DNA of 64,000 bases from an uncultured Pedobacter sp. (GCF_946480185.1 NZ_CAMLIG010000003.1:62001-126000); one strand, 5' to 3'. Counted from the first letter of the stretch, positions 26,452-35,971 are shown. The notes: generated by a model not told the origin, from the letters alone. Translations and numbers: made by a program.

Positions 26452-27402
26452 TTATACCGCAAATTCTTTAGCTGCTAAAAATCTTTCGGCTTCTAAAGCG
26501 GCCATACAACCTGTACCGGCCGCGGTAACTGCCTGGCGATAGATTTTATCTTGCGCATCACCACAAACATAAACACCTTCAATATCCGTTGCGGTGCTAT
26601 CTGGCTTGGTAATGATATAACCAACTTCGTCCATTTTTAACCAATCTTTAAAAATATCCGTATTTGGCTTATGACCGATAGCCACAAAGAAACCTGTTGC
26701 AGGGATTTCTGTTTCAATATTGGTTATATTATTTACTACTTTAACCGCTGTAACAGATTTACCGTCGCCAATAATTTCTTTGGTTTCGCTGTTGTATAAA
26801 ATTTCGATGTTTCTAGTGTTTAACACACGATGGACCATTGCTTTAGACGCCCGAAACTCGTCGCGACGAACCAACATGGTTACTTTATTACAAAGTTTAG
26901 CCAAATAAGTTGCTTCTTCCGCGGCAGTATCTCCTGCGCCAACAATTACTACATCTTGGTTTTTAAAGAAGAAGCCATCGCAAACTGCACAGGCAGAAAC
27001 GCCAAAACCGTTATATTTTTCTTCGGAAGGTAGGCCTAACCATTTTGCTGAAGCGCCTGTAGAAATAATTACAGTGTCGGCTAAGATAGTTTTATTTTCA
27101 TCAACCACTACTTTATGTACCGGTCCGCTAAAATCAACGGAAGAGACATAGCCAAAACGAATATCAGTACCGAAACGTTCTGCCTGCTTACGGAAATCTT
27201 CCATCATCTCTGGTCCCATAACGCCACCGGGATAGCCCGGAAAATTTTCAACATCAGTTGTGGAGGTTAACTGCCCTCCCATTTGCATTCCGGTAATCAT
27301 TACTGGTTTCAAATCTGCTCTGGCTGCATAAATTGCAGCTGTATAACCCGCCGGACCGGAACCTATAATTAAGCAATGAACGTGTTCTAATTCTTCTGTC
27401 AT
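26452..27402 (-). CDS. trxB: Thioredoxin-disulfide reductase TrxB
   Basis: An FAD/NADPH flavoenzyme that keeps thioredoxin reduced in the cytoplasm. FAD motif GSGPAGYTAAIYAARA, redox pair in CAVC (residues 138 and 141 from the chosen start), NADPH motif VGAGDTAAEEA, and the C-terminal GDAQDKIYRQAVTAAGTGC are all present. The longer frame to 27450 is rejected because its ATG sits inside the -7 promoter box; the ATG at 27402 begins MTEELEHVHCLIIGSG. At 316 residues the protein then has the usual length. Confidence 0.95.
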   Translation of the reverse strand: MTEELEHVHCLIIGSGPAGYTAAIYAARADLKPVMITGMQMGGQLTSTTDVENFPGYPGGVMGPEMMEDFRKQAERFGTDIRFGYVSSVDFSGPVHKVVVDENKTILADTVIISTGASAKWLGLPSEEKYNGFGVSACAVCDGFFFKNQDVVIVGAGDTAAEEATYLAKLCNKVTMLVRRDEFRASKAMVHRVLNTRNIEILYNSETKEIIGDGKSVTAVKVVNNITNIETEIPATGFFVAIGHKPNTDIFKDWLKMDEVGYIITKPDSTATDIEGVYVCGDAQDKIYRQAVTAAGTGCMAALEAERFLAAKEFAV

Positions 27403-27447
27403 GTTAAAATATTGTGGAGCAAATTTAATATTCGAAAGCGCTATTGC

Positions 27448-27455
27448 CAAATGTA
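27448..27455 (-). promoter_or_regulatory. trxB -7 promoter box
   Basis: On the minus strand TACATTTG matches TAnnTTTG, about 45 bases before the trxB ATG at 27402. It decides the start, since the alternative ATG at 27450 overlaps it. Confidence 0.6.
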
Positions 27456-27481
27456 TATCTTATTTTAAGAAGAGAATGACA

Positions 27482-27545
27482 GAAGGATTGAATTTTGAAG
27501 GAGCGATAGAGGAGTGAATGCGTGAATGATAGAATGAGTAAGTAA
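27482..27545. repeat. Dispersed intergenic repeat, copy 1
   Basis: GAAGGATTGAATTTTGAAGGA begins a purine-rich block that continues with GAATGCGTGAATGATAGAATGAG. Related copies occur at 44692-44718 and, as a fold-back pair, at 55895-56030. Confidence 0.6.
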
Positions 27546-27550
27546 ATGAT

Positions 27551-27922
27551 TTATGAACGTATTAACACCTCAATATCATCTACGATTACATCGTATATTT
27601 TATTCGCTTCTTCTAAGTCAAAATCAATATGCTGTTGCTTCTTAATTCCCGAATCGGAAAGTTTAATATGCGCATCTGGCTCAATACCGTGATTGTTTAA
27701 ACAGGCTTTTGCACAGGCGAGCGGACAACCATCAATTACCACTATCTTTCTTTTTGTTTTAGCCACTTTTACCAAAGCTTTCACATTTCCTCCAACTCCT
27801 GCGATGCATGACATTTCTGCTTTCTGTCCCCGATCTAATTTTACCGCAATATAGTTTGCCATTTGCGCCGCATTAGAACAACCCGAACAGGAATATACTA
27901 AAGGCTTCTCTCCTGCTTTCAT
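27551..27922 (-). CDS. DGC-domain zinc-binding protein
   Basis: A 123-residue cytoplasmic protein with the conserved cysteine sets of the DGC family: YSCSGCSNAAQ (about 10-20), a central MSCIAGVGG, and the eponymous IDGCPLACAKACL (about 64-76). Binding of zinc or another metal is predicted for the family; the function is unknown. It diverges from the nitric oxide reductase gene and shares with it an FNR-like palindrome, which suggests a role under low oxygen or nitric oxide stress. Confidence 0.82.
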   Translation of the reverse strand: MKAGEKPLVYSCSGCSNAAQMANYIAVKLDRGQKAEMSCIAGVGGNVKALVKVAKTKRKIVVIDGCPLACAKACLNNHGIEPDAHIKLSDSGIKKQQHIDFDLEEANKIYDVIVDDIEVLIRS

Positions 27923-27992
27923 TTCAATTTGCTTTAAATATCCATTTTACAAATGAATGTTATAAAATTATCCTCGCACAGCCAAAAACAAC

Positions 27993-28058
27993 ATGATATA
28001 TATCATATTTTTGACGGTAATTTCTCACAAACATCTACGATGATGATGAATATTTTAG
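27993..28058 (+). promoter_or_regulatory. FNR-like site and -7 box for norB (shared with the DGC gene)
   Basis: A 14-base perfect palindrome ATGATATATATCAT (27993-28006) contains TGAT-N4-ATCA. Its centre is 58.5 bases before the last G of TATTTTAG (28051-28058), a one-mismatch -7 box for norB. On the other strand TAATTTTA (27970 to 27963) lies 36.5 bases from the centre and could serve the DGC gene. Confidence 0.65.
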
Positions 28059-28184
28059 CAAAAAAATTTCTATATTGTATTTAATTTTTCATAAACAATT
28101 TTAATGGTCAATTGTTCGCCCAATTTTTAAAAAAATCCAAACACAATATGCAATTTTCATTTTAAGTAACTTAACTCATTTTAC

Positions 28185-30467
28185 ATGAAGAATCCAAAAA
28201 AATTATGGACAATTTTTGTTGTCGTCATGGGGCTATCATTTACAGTTCTGCTGTACTATGGTGTAAAAATCTACCAAAATGCGCCCCCTATTCCTGAGAA
28301 AGTAATCTCAACAGACGGTTCAATTTTATTTACCGGTGAAAATATCCAGGACGGACAAAATGTGTGGCAAAGTGTAGGCGGGCAGGAAGTAGGTTCTATT
28401 TGGGGTCATGGCGCATATGTTGCACCAGACTGGACTGCTGACTATTTACACAGAGAGTCGCTTTTTATTTTAGACGCTTGGGCTAAAAAAGATTTTGGCA
28501 TCGCTTACGAAAAAATCAGTGAAGAACAGCAAACTGTTTTACAAACCCGATTAAAAAGAGAGTTGCGAAAGAACACTTACGATGCAGACAAAAAAACGTT
28601 GACAATATCTCCAATAAGAATGGAGGCTTTTGAATATCTTAATGCTCATTATTCAGGCATTTTCGGAAATGATGCCAACTATGAAAAACTAAGAGACGAA
28701 TATGCGATTTCGAAAAATGCAATTAAAGATCCCGCAAAAGCAAGACTGATGAGTACTTTTTTCTTTTGGGCAAGCTGGGCTTGTGTTACTGAAAGACCAG
28801 GAGAACTTGTTTCTTATACGCACAATTGGCCAAACGACAATTTAATCGGCAACGTTGCTACTGGAGATTTAATGTTGTGGACAGGATTTAGCATTATCAT
28901 ATTATTGTTAGGAATAGGGATTTTAGCTTTTTACAATGCCCAAAATTCTGAAGCAGGTCATCCCAGTGAAGAAATCCCTACGGAAGACCCCTTGCTTTCT
29001 ATCAAACCTACACCATCCATGCGGGCAACTATTAAATACTTTTGGATTGTTACCGCTTTAATCGTTCTTCAGGTAGTTTTTGGAGTTGTTACTGCTCATT
29101 ACGGCGTTGAGGGCAGTGCTTTTTATGGTTTTCCATTAGCTGAATATATGCCCTATTCGCTGAGCAGAACCTGGCATGTACAGATTGCGATATTCTGGAT
29201 TGCAACTTCATGGTTGGCAACGGGTTTATACATAGCTCCGGCGGTAACCGGCTACGAGCCGAAATTTCAAAAATTAGGAGTCAACTTTTTGTTTATCTGC
29301 TTATTAATTATTGTAGGCGGTTCAATGGTGGGACAATGGTATGCGATTATGCAGAAATTAGGATATGTGCAAAATTTCTGGTTTGGCCACCAAGGTTATG
29401 AATACGTCGACTTAGGAAGATTTTGGCAAATATTTTTGTTTATAGGCTTAATACTATGGCTAGTTTTAATGATACGGGCAATTATGCCGGCCCTAAGGAG
29501 TAAAAACGACAGCAGGCACTTATTAACAATGTTTATTGTTTCTTCAGTGGCCATCACTTTATTTTACGCTGCAGGTTTGATGTGGGGACGTAGGAGTAAT
29601 TTAGCAGTTGCGGAATATTGGCGCTGGTGGGTAGTACATTTATGGGTCGAAGGATTTTTTGAAGTTTTTGCCACCGTAGTTATGGCTTTCATTTTTACCA
29701 GGATGAAGTTATTGAACGAAAAATTTGCGACCTTAAATGTACTGTTCTCTACAATTATCTTTTTGTCTGGCGGTATTTTAGGCACATTTCACCACCTATA
29801 CTTTTCAGGTACACCTACTGCAATTTTGGCGGTTGGGTCATCATTTAGTGCGCTGGAAGTAGTTCCACTAGTATTTATCGGTGTAGAAGCTTTTCATAAC
29901 TATAAAACCATTAGACTTAAACCTTGGATACAAGCCTATAAATGGCCAATATATTGCTTTATTGCAGTGGCATTCTGGAATTTTTTAGGTGCCGGAATTT
30001 TTGGATTTTTAATCAATCCGCCTATTGCACTATATTATATGCAAGGTTTAAACACAACTCCTTTACACGGACATGCGGCATTATTTGGCGTTTACGGTGT
30101 TTTAGGAATTGGATTGATGCTTTTTGTTTTAAAAGGATTATATCGCCAAAATGTTTGGAAAGATGCATGGATAAGTTTTGCTTTTTGGAGCATCAATATT
30201 GGTTTAATGCTGATGCTTTTGTTAAGCTTGTTACCGATTGGATTATTACAAACAATTGCCAGTGTGAACCACGGGATGTGGTATGCAAGATCTGCCGAAT
30301 TCATGCAACAACCACTTATGAATAACCTTCGTTGGATGCGTTTATTTGGCGATACCATTTTCGCTGTTGGAACTGTTGCCCTAGCTATTTTTGTAATAGG
30401 ACTAGCCACAGGTTGGAGCTACAAAAAAGATGAATATGATTTAAAGAAAGTTGAAAAGAAGAAATAG
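28185..30467 (+). CDS. norB: Quinol-dependent nitric oxide reductase (qNor)
   Basis: A 760-residue single-subunit enzyme reducing NO to N2O at the inner membrane with electrons from quinol. The N-terminus has one membrane anchor and the extracytoplasmic qNor domain (about 30-220, GQNVWQSVGGQEVGSIWGHG). The NorB core follows with about twelve helices and the haem and non-haem iron histidines in SRTWHVQIAIFW, GTFHHLYFSGTP and PLHGHAALFGVYG. The core glutamates are in WVEGFFEVFATV. It is monocistronic, ended by a strong terminator, and probably used for NO detoxification since no nitrite reductase is seen here. Confidence 0.95.
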   Translation: MKNPKKLWTIFVVVMGLSFTVLLYYGVKIYQNAPPIPEKVISTDGSILFTGENIQDGQNVWQSVGGQEVGSIWGHGAYVAPDWTADYLHRESLFILDAWAKKDFGIAYEKISEEQQTVLQTRLKRELRKNTYDADKKTLTISPIRMEAFEYLNAHYSGIFGNDANYEKLRDEYAISKNAIKDPAKARLMSTFFFWASWACVTERPGELVSYTHNWPNDNLIGNVATGDLMLWTGFSIIILLLGIGILAFYNAQNSEAGHPSEEIPTEDPLLSIKPTPSMRATIKYFWIVTALIVLQVVFGVVTAHYGVEGSAFYGFPLAEYMPYSLSRTWHVQIAIFWIATSWLATGLYIAPAVTGYEPKFQKLGVNFLFICLLIIVGGSMVGQWYAIMQKLGYVQNFWFGHQGYEYVDLGRFWQIFLFIGLILWLVLMIRAIMPALRSKNDSRHLLTMFIVSSVAITLFYAAGLMWGRRSNLAVAEYWRWWVVHLWVEGFFEVFATVVMAFIFTRMKLLNEKFATLNVLFSTIIFLSGGILGTFHHLYFSGTPTAILAVGSSFSALEVVPLVFIGVEAFHNYKTIRLKPWIQAYKWPIYCFIAVAFWNFLGAGIFGFLINPPIALYYMQGLNTTPLHGHAALFGVYGVLGIGLMLFVLKGLYRQNVWKDAWISFAFWSINIGLMLMLLLSLLPIGLLQTIASVNHGMWYARSAEFMQQPLMNNLRWMRLFGDTIFAVGTVALAIFVIGLATGWSYKKDEYDLKKVEKKK

Positions 30468-30487
30468 CCTCAAATAATTTATGTTGA

Positions 30488-30520
30488 AATCCTCCGGAAA
30501 ATCCGGAGGATTTTTTTTTA
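30488..30520 (+). terminator. norB terminator
   Basis: AATCCTCCGGA (30488-30498) pairs with TCCGGAGGATT (30502-30512) around a three-base loop and is followed by a run of T. It lies about 20 bases after the norB stop. Confidence 0.92.
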
Positions 30521-30566
30521 AAAACTTTATAAAATAACAGTAGCCTTAAAACATTTGATTATTAAA

Positions 30567-30923
30567 TTAGCTTCCCTCGTAAATTGCACCAGAAGTTGGT
30601 GTCTCCTTCAATTCAATACGTTTCAGTTGCGTAATTAAAGGTTTGATTTTATCCCATAACCAAACAGAAATAAGTTCACAAGTTGGGTTTTTTAGGCCTT
30701 GCACCTCGTTTAAGAACTGATGATCGACTGATGCTAATATTGGTTTTACCACTTTTTTAATTTCACTAAAATCTACAATCCAACCCAGATGCGGATCAAT
30801 TTCTCCTTCAAAAAACAAGGTTAAGTGGTAAGTATGTCCGTGTACCTTACGGCATTTATGACTTTCGGATACATTAGGTAAATAATGGGCTGCATCAAAA
30901 GTAAATTGTTTGTAAATGATCAT
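30567..30923 (-). CDS. queD: QueD/6-pyruvoyl-tetrahydropterin synthase family protein
   Basis: A 118-residue T-fold enzyme. Zinc histidines are in FDAAHYLPN (H17), and KVHGHTYHL (about 46-54), with the catalytic cysteine in SHKCRKVHG and the terminal glutamate in ELKETPTSG. The family makes 6-carboxytetrahydropterin for queuosine, feeding QueE. The symbol assumes the QueD branch, supported by the presence of queE in the same window but not by an operon. Confidence 0.85.
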   Translation of the reverse strand: MIIYKQFTFDAAHYLPNVSESHKCRKVHGHTYHLTLFFEGEIDPHLGWIVDFSEIKKVVKPILASVDHQFLNEVQGLKNPTCELISVWLWDKIKPLITQLKRIELKETPTSGAIYEGS

Positions 30924-31254
30924 TTGAAATGAGCTGTTTTTAAATCACAAAAATGACTTAAGAAACCTGTAAAAGAAATGACTTTCATCATAACTTTATT
31001 ATTAAACCAAGAATTATTAAAAGGATTAGGCTGAAGTGAATGGAGATGGTTTTTAAAGATTCGCTTATAATCGAGAATACACAGATTAATACGGCACATT
31101 GGTTGCAGAATTTCGCACTAGTTTTAATATTAGCTAATTTTTCATAAATTGAAACTCACTTACAGTAGAGTGAATTAGCAATAAAATTATTTATTGATGA
31201 TTTTATGGCTTAATAATTAAACGTAATTCCAAGAATTAGGTTAAAATTGCATTA
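30924..31254. other. 331-base gap between queD and mprF
   Basis: No gene or strong repeat is seen. TGAC-TTTC-ATCA at 30979-30990 is a one-mismatch FNR-like palindrome without a convincing promoter. TAAAATTG at 31242-31249 is a one-mismatch -7 box immediately before the mprF ATG. Confidence 0.4.
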
Positions 31255-33843
31255 ATGAATAAAGCGAAGGGTTTCCTGTCAAAATTAATCTATAATAAGT
31301 TTTCCTGGCAATTGCTTTTAGCTCTTTTTATGATTGGGATGGCGATTTTTTTTATTAAAAACGAGCATATCGAATTAATAAAAATAAAAGACCAATTAAG
31401 CAACAGTCACCCCACTTATATCGCCATAGGGATTATTTTAACTTTGGTATACATTGCTATGCAGGGCTTAATGTATGTCTATAGTTTTAAGGCTTTAAAC
31501 AAAAAAATCCCTGTTTCGTTAGCGACTTCGCTATTTTTAAAACGAAATTTCGTGAGTGTGTTTTTACCGGCTGGTGGTTTTTCGTCACTCGCTTTTTTTA
31601 CTAAAGATATTGAGACAAAAGGTATAACCAAATCTCAGGTACACCTTGCATCTACCATTTTTGGTTTTTGCAGTATACTCTCCGTGGTATTGGTAGCCGT
31701 CCCCGTTTTAGGTATTGCATTGTTGTTTACAAAATTGGGAACAGCAGAACTGTTAGGTTTTGTGTTTTTGCTGATTTTAACCGGTTTTTTCATTTATTTA
31801 ATTTATTCAGTTTCTGTAAAAGGTTCTGCTTACAGATGGCTTTCTAATGCAAAACCCTCTTTAACAGCTATAATGGATGAAATGCTGGAGGAAAAAATAA
31901 GCCGAAAAAACTTTTACCTCACCTTAGCCACTTCAATTTTAATTGAGTTAATTGGAATTGCTCATTTATACATTTGCATGCTTGCTTTAGGTTTCGAGCC
32001 TAGCTTACCCGCTGCAATTATTGGGTACATTGTGATGGTGATTTTGCTCATTGCCTCCCCGTTTTTAAGGGGTTTAGGCGCAATTGAAGTTTCACTTACT
32101 TTGGTATTACAGCAGTTTGGCTTTCCTATTATTGCTGCCGCCACTATAACTTTGTTATTTAGGTTTTTTGAGTTTTGGTTGCCTCTAGTGGCAGGAATTA
32201 TCAGTTTCATCACCAAAAAGGATAATATTTTACTCAGAATTTTGCCCGCATTTATCATTTTAGTTTTAGGTGTTGTAAACATTATTTCGGCTATAAGCCC
32301 GGCAATACCCAGCAGATTACGGTTGGTTAAAAACATTATTCCCTACGATCTTATAGTAACCAGTAACAATTTGGTATTGATATTCGGGTTAGTATTGGTG
32401 ATTATTAGCGTTTTTTTATTACAAGGATCAAAAAGAGCTTGGTATTTAGCGCTTTCTCTCACCGTATTCTCAGTAGTAGGGCATTTATTAAAAGCAGCAG
32501 ATTATGAGGAGGCAATTTTAGCTTTTATAGCCACAACCGCATTACTTTACACTAAAGATTCTTACAAGTTAAAACCGCATCCAAAACTTACATATTTAAA
32601 TGTAGGTGTACTTTTGTATGCTATTATCGCATTGTTGGCATATGGTGTATTAGGTTTTTATTTCATTGACAAGCGGCATTTTGGAATAAATTTCGAACTA
32701 CTTGACGCATTCAAGGCTGTAGTAAAAATATTGTTTTTGTTTGATGACCAATCTGTTACGCCTTTAACCAAATTTGCAAACCGCTTTGTCATTTCTCTTT
32801 ATCTTGCCGGCGGAAGCGTAATTTTGTTTTTACTCTATAGCTTTTTACGCCCTTATTTCTCTAAACCTTATAATTCGCCAGAAGAGTTTGCTATTGCTGA
32901 TGAAATTTTGGATAAATGTGGTGTTTCGGCATTGGATTATTTCAAAACCTATCCGGATAAGTTTTTGTTTTTTAACGAAGATAAAACCGCATTCATCAGT
33001 TTTAAGCTTACCAGACATTTTGCCGTAGTTTTAGAAGATCCAGTTGCCGTTAATAATGAAGAGCGAAGAAAAATGCTGATCTTATTTGAAGAATTTTGCA
33101 CACAAAATGGTTTTATCAGCACTTATTACCGCGTTCCGCATAAATCTTTGCCTTTATACCAATCACTAAAAAAGAAGTTTATTCCCATTGGTGAAGAAGC
33201 AATTCTGAACTTAGAAACTTTTAAATTGGAAGGCGGTAAAATGAAAACCACCCGAAGCGCCATTAGCCGATTAAGTGCAGAAGGTTACGATTTTAAAGTT
33301 TACACAGCACCTATTAAAGAAGGTTTATTGCAAAAGTTAGAAAAGGTATCAGACAGTTGGCTGGCTGATTTAGGCAAAAAGGAAGTCGCTTTTACACAAG
33401 GTGTTTTTGATACTACCATTCTAAAAAATCAAACTATTTTAACCATTGAAGATCAGGAAGAAAAAGTTTATGCTTTTTTAAATATCATCCCTGATTATGC
33501 GCCAGGTGAAGCTACTTATGATTTGATAAGAAAAGTTACAGATGCACCCAATGGCGTTTTGGATATGCTATTGGCTAAAACATTTTTATACCTGCAAGCA
33601 CAAGGTTTTAAAACTGCTAACATGGGCCTTGCACCAATGAGCGGGATGGAAAATGTTAATATAACCCAAAAAACTATTAAATACGCTTACGAAAATTTAA
33701 AAGCCTTTGGACAGTTTAAAGGATTGCGAAAGTATAAAGAAAAATTTTATCCGGCTTGGGATAAGAAATACTTAATCTATAGCCATAATTATCATCTTTT
33801 TCAAATTCCTTCGGCGTTGAAACGAGTTTCGGAAGGAAGTTAA
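31255..33843 (+). CDS. mprF: MprF-like phosphatidylglycerol lysyltransferase/flippase
   Basis: An 862-residue membrane protein with about 14 helices (residues 15-540) forming the lysyl-phosphatidylglycerol flippase part, then a cytoplasmic DUF2156 synthase domain (about 545-850) of GNAT fold. The synthase domain holds KFLFFNEDKTAFISFK, STYYRVPHKSLPLYQSLKKKF and the conserved KTTRSAISRL. The family transfers an amino acid, usually lysine, from aminoacyl-tRNA to phosphatidylglycerol and flips it, lowering envelope charge and cationic peptide sensitivity. Two VirJ/AcvB-like hydrolase genes converge on it. Confidence 0.9.
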   Translation: MNKAKGFLSKLIYNKFSWQLLLALFMIGMAIFFIKNEHIELIKIKDQLSNSHPTYIAIGIILTLVYIAMQGLMYVYSFKALNKKIPVSLATSLFLKRNFVSVFLPAGGFSSLAFFTKDIETKGITKSQVHLASTIFGFCSILSVVLVAVPVLGIALLFTKLGTAELLGFVFLLILTGFFIYLIYSVSVKGSAYRWLSNAKPSLTAIMDEMLEEKISRKNFYLTLATSILIELIGIAHLYICMLALGFEPSLPAAIIGYIVMVILLIASPFLRGLGAIEVSLTLVLQQFGFPIIAAATITLLFRFFEFWLPLVAGIISFITKKDNILLRILPAFIILVLGVVNIISAISPAIPSRLRLVKNIIPYDLIVTSNNLVLIFGLVLVIISVFLLQGSKRAWYLALSLTVFSVVGHLLKAADYEEAILAFIATTALLYTKDSYKLKPHPKLTYLNVGVLLYAIIALLAYGVLGFYFIDKRHFGINFELLDAFKAVVKILFLFDDQSVTPLTKFANRFVISLYLAGGSVILFLLYSFLRPYFSKPYNSPEEFAIADEILDKCGVSALDYFKTYPDKFLFFNEDKTAFISFKLTRHFAVVLEDPVAVNNEERRKMLILFEEFCTQNGFISTYYRVPHKSLPLYQSLKKKFIPIGEEAILNLETFKLEGGKMKTTRSAISRLSAEGYDFKVYTAPIKEGLLQKLEKVSDSWLADLGKKEVAFTQGVFDTTILKNQTILTIEDQEEKVYAFLNIIPDYAPGEATYDLIRKVTDAPNGVLDMLLAKTFLYLQAQGFKTANMGLAPMSGMENVNITQKTIKYAYENLKAFGQFKGLRKYKEKFYPAWDKKYLIYSHNYHLFQIPSALKRVSEGS

Positions 33844-33861
33844 ATGCAGATGTAACTACAC

Positions 33862-34557
33862 TTAATTTATAATCCTCAAAACAGTTTTCAGGACCATGGG
33901 AATATCATCATTGTAATGATGATTGCCATTTATGACAACTTTATGAATGCCTTTACTTTCCTTAAGTGCTAGTTTGAAGTCGTTATCGTCATCGTTTCCA
34001 AATATGCAGGTCACCGGAAAATTAGCCTTCAATAACTCAGGATAAATTTTATACTTCTCAGTATTAGAATCACCTCCGCTATTCAACATATCCAACAGTT
34101 TAACCTCAAATGAAGTGGAAAATCCCGGTGAAAGCAAAAGCATTTGTTTGATATTTTTAGCAGTATTTTGGTTAAGATTTGCTGGGATAAAAGCACCGAC
34201 ATCTGCACCAAAAGAATAACCAATAATAATAAACTCCTTTTTGCCCCATTCCTTCATGTAAAAATTAATCAGCGGTTGCAAATCGGACACAAATTTGGCG
34301 GGCGTTTTTTTATTCCAAAAATATTTTTTGCTATCTAAACCTAAAATTGCATAGCCATTTTTGTTTAAGCCGTTTAACAAATTATTAGAAAAATCATTCC
34401 AGCCACCATCTCCAGAAATATAAACTATTAATGGTTTGTTGCTGCTGTTTTTATAAAGCTTAATAGGCATTGCCTTATCTTGGGCACTAACACTTATTAC
34501 GACGCTTAAAAAGGCTACAAATAAACCCAGAAATTTACTCTTGTTTGGTTTTTCCAT
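33862..34557 (-). CDS. VirJ/AcvB-like alpha/beta hydrolase (first paralogue)
   Basis: A 231-residue periplasmic protein with a signal peptide (cleavage near SVSAQDK) and an alpha/beta hydrolase core: YISGDGGWNDFS, the nucleophile serine in GYSFGAD (about residue 119) and a late histidine in GNHHYND. It matches the VirJ/AcvB domain. Agrobacterium AcvB is known to hydrolyse lysyl-phosphatidylglycerol, so the neighbouring mprF makes the same activity likely here; that is inference. Its start overlaps the end of the upstream paralogue by 23 bases. Confidence 0.82.
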   Translation of the reverse strand: MEKPNKSKFLGLFVAFLSVVISVSAQDKAMPIKLYKNSSNKPLIVYISGDGGWNDFSNNLLNGLNKNGYAILGLDSKKYFWNKKTPAKFVSDLQPLINFYMKEWGKKEFIIIGYSFGADVGAFIPANLNQNTAKNIKQMLLLSPGFSTSFEVKLLDMLNSGGDSNTEKYKIYPELLKANFPVTCIFGNDDDNDFKLALKESKGIHKVVINGNHHYNDDIPMVLKTVLRIIN

Positions 34558-35296
34558 CTTGTATGAGCAAATTAGAAATTATTATTGGAATAGCACTTTC
34601 TGCATATTTATGCCCGCCCTCCAACTCGACAAACCTAAATCTTTTTTTGTTGATAACCGATAGAGGTTTGGGTGTTTCTTCGGCACCATAATAACAAGCT
34701 ATTGGCAATTTTATCTTTTCTACCTCCTTAACCACTTTAAACTTTCTGTGATCGCCGCCCCAATTCAATAAATCGGAAGTATAAACTACAAAATCTGTAG
34801 ATGCAAATGGCGACAATAAAATCAGTGATTTAACTTTATTCCGCTCTCTAAAATTAAGGTTGTTATAAATAAACGGGACAACATCTGCCCCAAAAGAATA
34901 ACCGCATAAAATCAAATTTTTACAATCAAAATTCTGAAGATATTCATGAATAAGCAAGGAAAAATCAACACCTATTTGCTTGGGCGATTTTTTATTCCAA
35001 AAATAAGACCGGGAATTGAAACCCACTGTATTAAAACCGTTTTCTTTAAATGCCACTGCCAAATTATCTGAAAAATCTAACCAACCGCCATCGCCAGATA
35101 AAAAAACAATCATGGTGTTTTTAGCGGTGCCTTTGCTTGAGTAAATGATTAAGGGGAGCTGACCCTCGGTTTTTTGAATTCCTCTGTTTTTAGTAATTCT
35201 ATCTTTACTTAAAATGGCACAGCTAGATAAGGAATACAAAAGAACCAAACACCAACTGCCTAAAAAGTTTTTGCGGTATGTATTGGATCTAATCAT
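34535..35296 (-). CDS. VirJ/AcvB-like alpha/beta hydrolase lipoprotein (second paralogue)
   Basis: A paralogue of the adjacent gene with FLSGDGGWLDFSDN, GYSFGADVVPF and a late GGHKYAE. The frame opens at 35350, but ATG 35296 (MIRSNTYRKNFLG) leads directly into a lipoprotein signal (LYSLSSCAIL), so I use it. It thus differs from its partner in being lipid-anchored while the other appears soluble. Both carry YFWNKK before the hydrolase elbow. It is transcribed first of the two. Confidence 0.82.
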   Translation of the reverse strand: MIRSNTYRKNFLGSWCLVLLYSLSSCAILSKDRITKNRGIQKTEGQLPLIIYSSKGTAKNTMIVFLSGDGGWLDFSDNLAVAFKENGFNTVGFNSRSYFWNKKSPKQIGVDFSLLIHEYLQNFDCKNLILCGYSFGADVVPFIYNNLNFRERNKVKSLILLSPFASTDFVVYTSDLLNWGGDHRKFKVVKEVEKIKLPIACYYGAEETPKPLSVINKKRFRFVELEGGHKYAESAIPIIISNLLIQDGKTKQE

Positions 35297-35377
35297 TTTT
35301 ATAAACCAAATATCACAATTAAGATACGGTTTATTGCGATAGCTTATCAAAAAAATATTGTTTTTTGGTCAGGTCCG

Positions 35378-35803
35378 CTACCGCGTTTTCTCCCAAACTA
35401 ATTTTGCACCAAAAACTTTTGTACTATCTGTCATTTTAGCTTTAGACAATTGTATGCACCAAACCTTACCGGATTTTGCCAAGGCCAAAGGATTTTGTTT
35501 ATGGTAATAAGTTGCTGGTGAAACTTCTAACGGAAAATCAGCATACAAAACATGCCCGGTAAACTGCAAGCCCTTTAAAGCTAACATATTAGTTTTTGAA
35601 GGTAATATTGTTCCTGAAATTTCCGCATTTAGTTCTAATGACTGCGCATGAAAAGTAGTTGGTGAAGATTTGAAAAACAGTAGCTTTTGCGTTGGTTCAA
35701 ACACATAAAAACAATTGAAACAGTAAGGCTTATGTTCTGCATCTAAACAGCAAATGGTCGCAATTTTGTTTTCATCGATAAAATCTTGCAAGTCTTTTTT
35801 CAT
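35378..35803 (-). CDS. Pyridoxamine 5'-phosphate oxidase-like flavin-fold protein
   Basis: A split-barrel protein, about 141 residues from ATG 35803 (MKKDLQDFIDENKIATICCL). The longer frame to 35947 adds 48 residues with no family character. The beginning KIATICCLDAEHKPYCFNCFY and the FFKSSPTTFHAQSL strand are typical of the PNPOx-like fold that binds FMN, F420 or haem. Substrate unknown. It sits between the acetyl-CoA hydrolase operon and the VirJ-like pair, on the same strand. Confidence 0.72.
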   Translation of the reverse strand: MKKDLQDFIDENKIATICCLDAEHKPYCFNCFYVFEPTQKLLFFKSSPTTFHAQSLELNAEISGTILPSKTNMLALKGLQFTGHVLYADFPLEVSPATYYHKQNPLALAKSGKVWCIQLSKAKMTDSTKVFGAKLVWEKTR

Positions 35804-35971
35804 TCGATTTGTTTTGGATTTTAGAATTAGATTATTGAATGAAGCCAATTTGCAATCGGCTAATGTTTTTATAATTTGTGAAAAAGCGGATTGCAAATCC
35901 ACTTTAATTATAGGTTCGAGTGCGCTATGCTTAAATATCCCAAACAACTTAAATAGCCGAAAAACGCAAGG

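Noticed and set aside
27403..27450. N-terminal extension of trxB
   Set aside because: The upstream ATG lies inside the TACATTTG promoter box, and the extra residues are not seen in thioredoxin reductases.
30979..30990. FNR-like site for mprF or queD
   Set aside because: One mismatch in the palindrome and no promoter box at a fitting distance on either strand.
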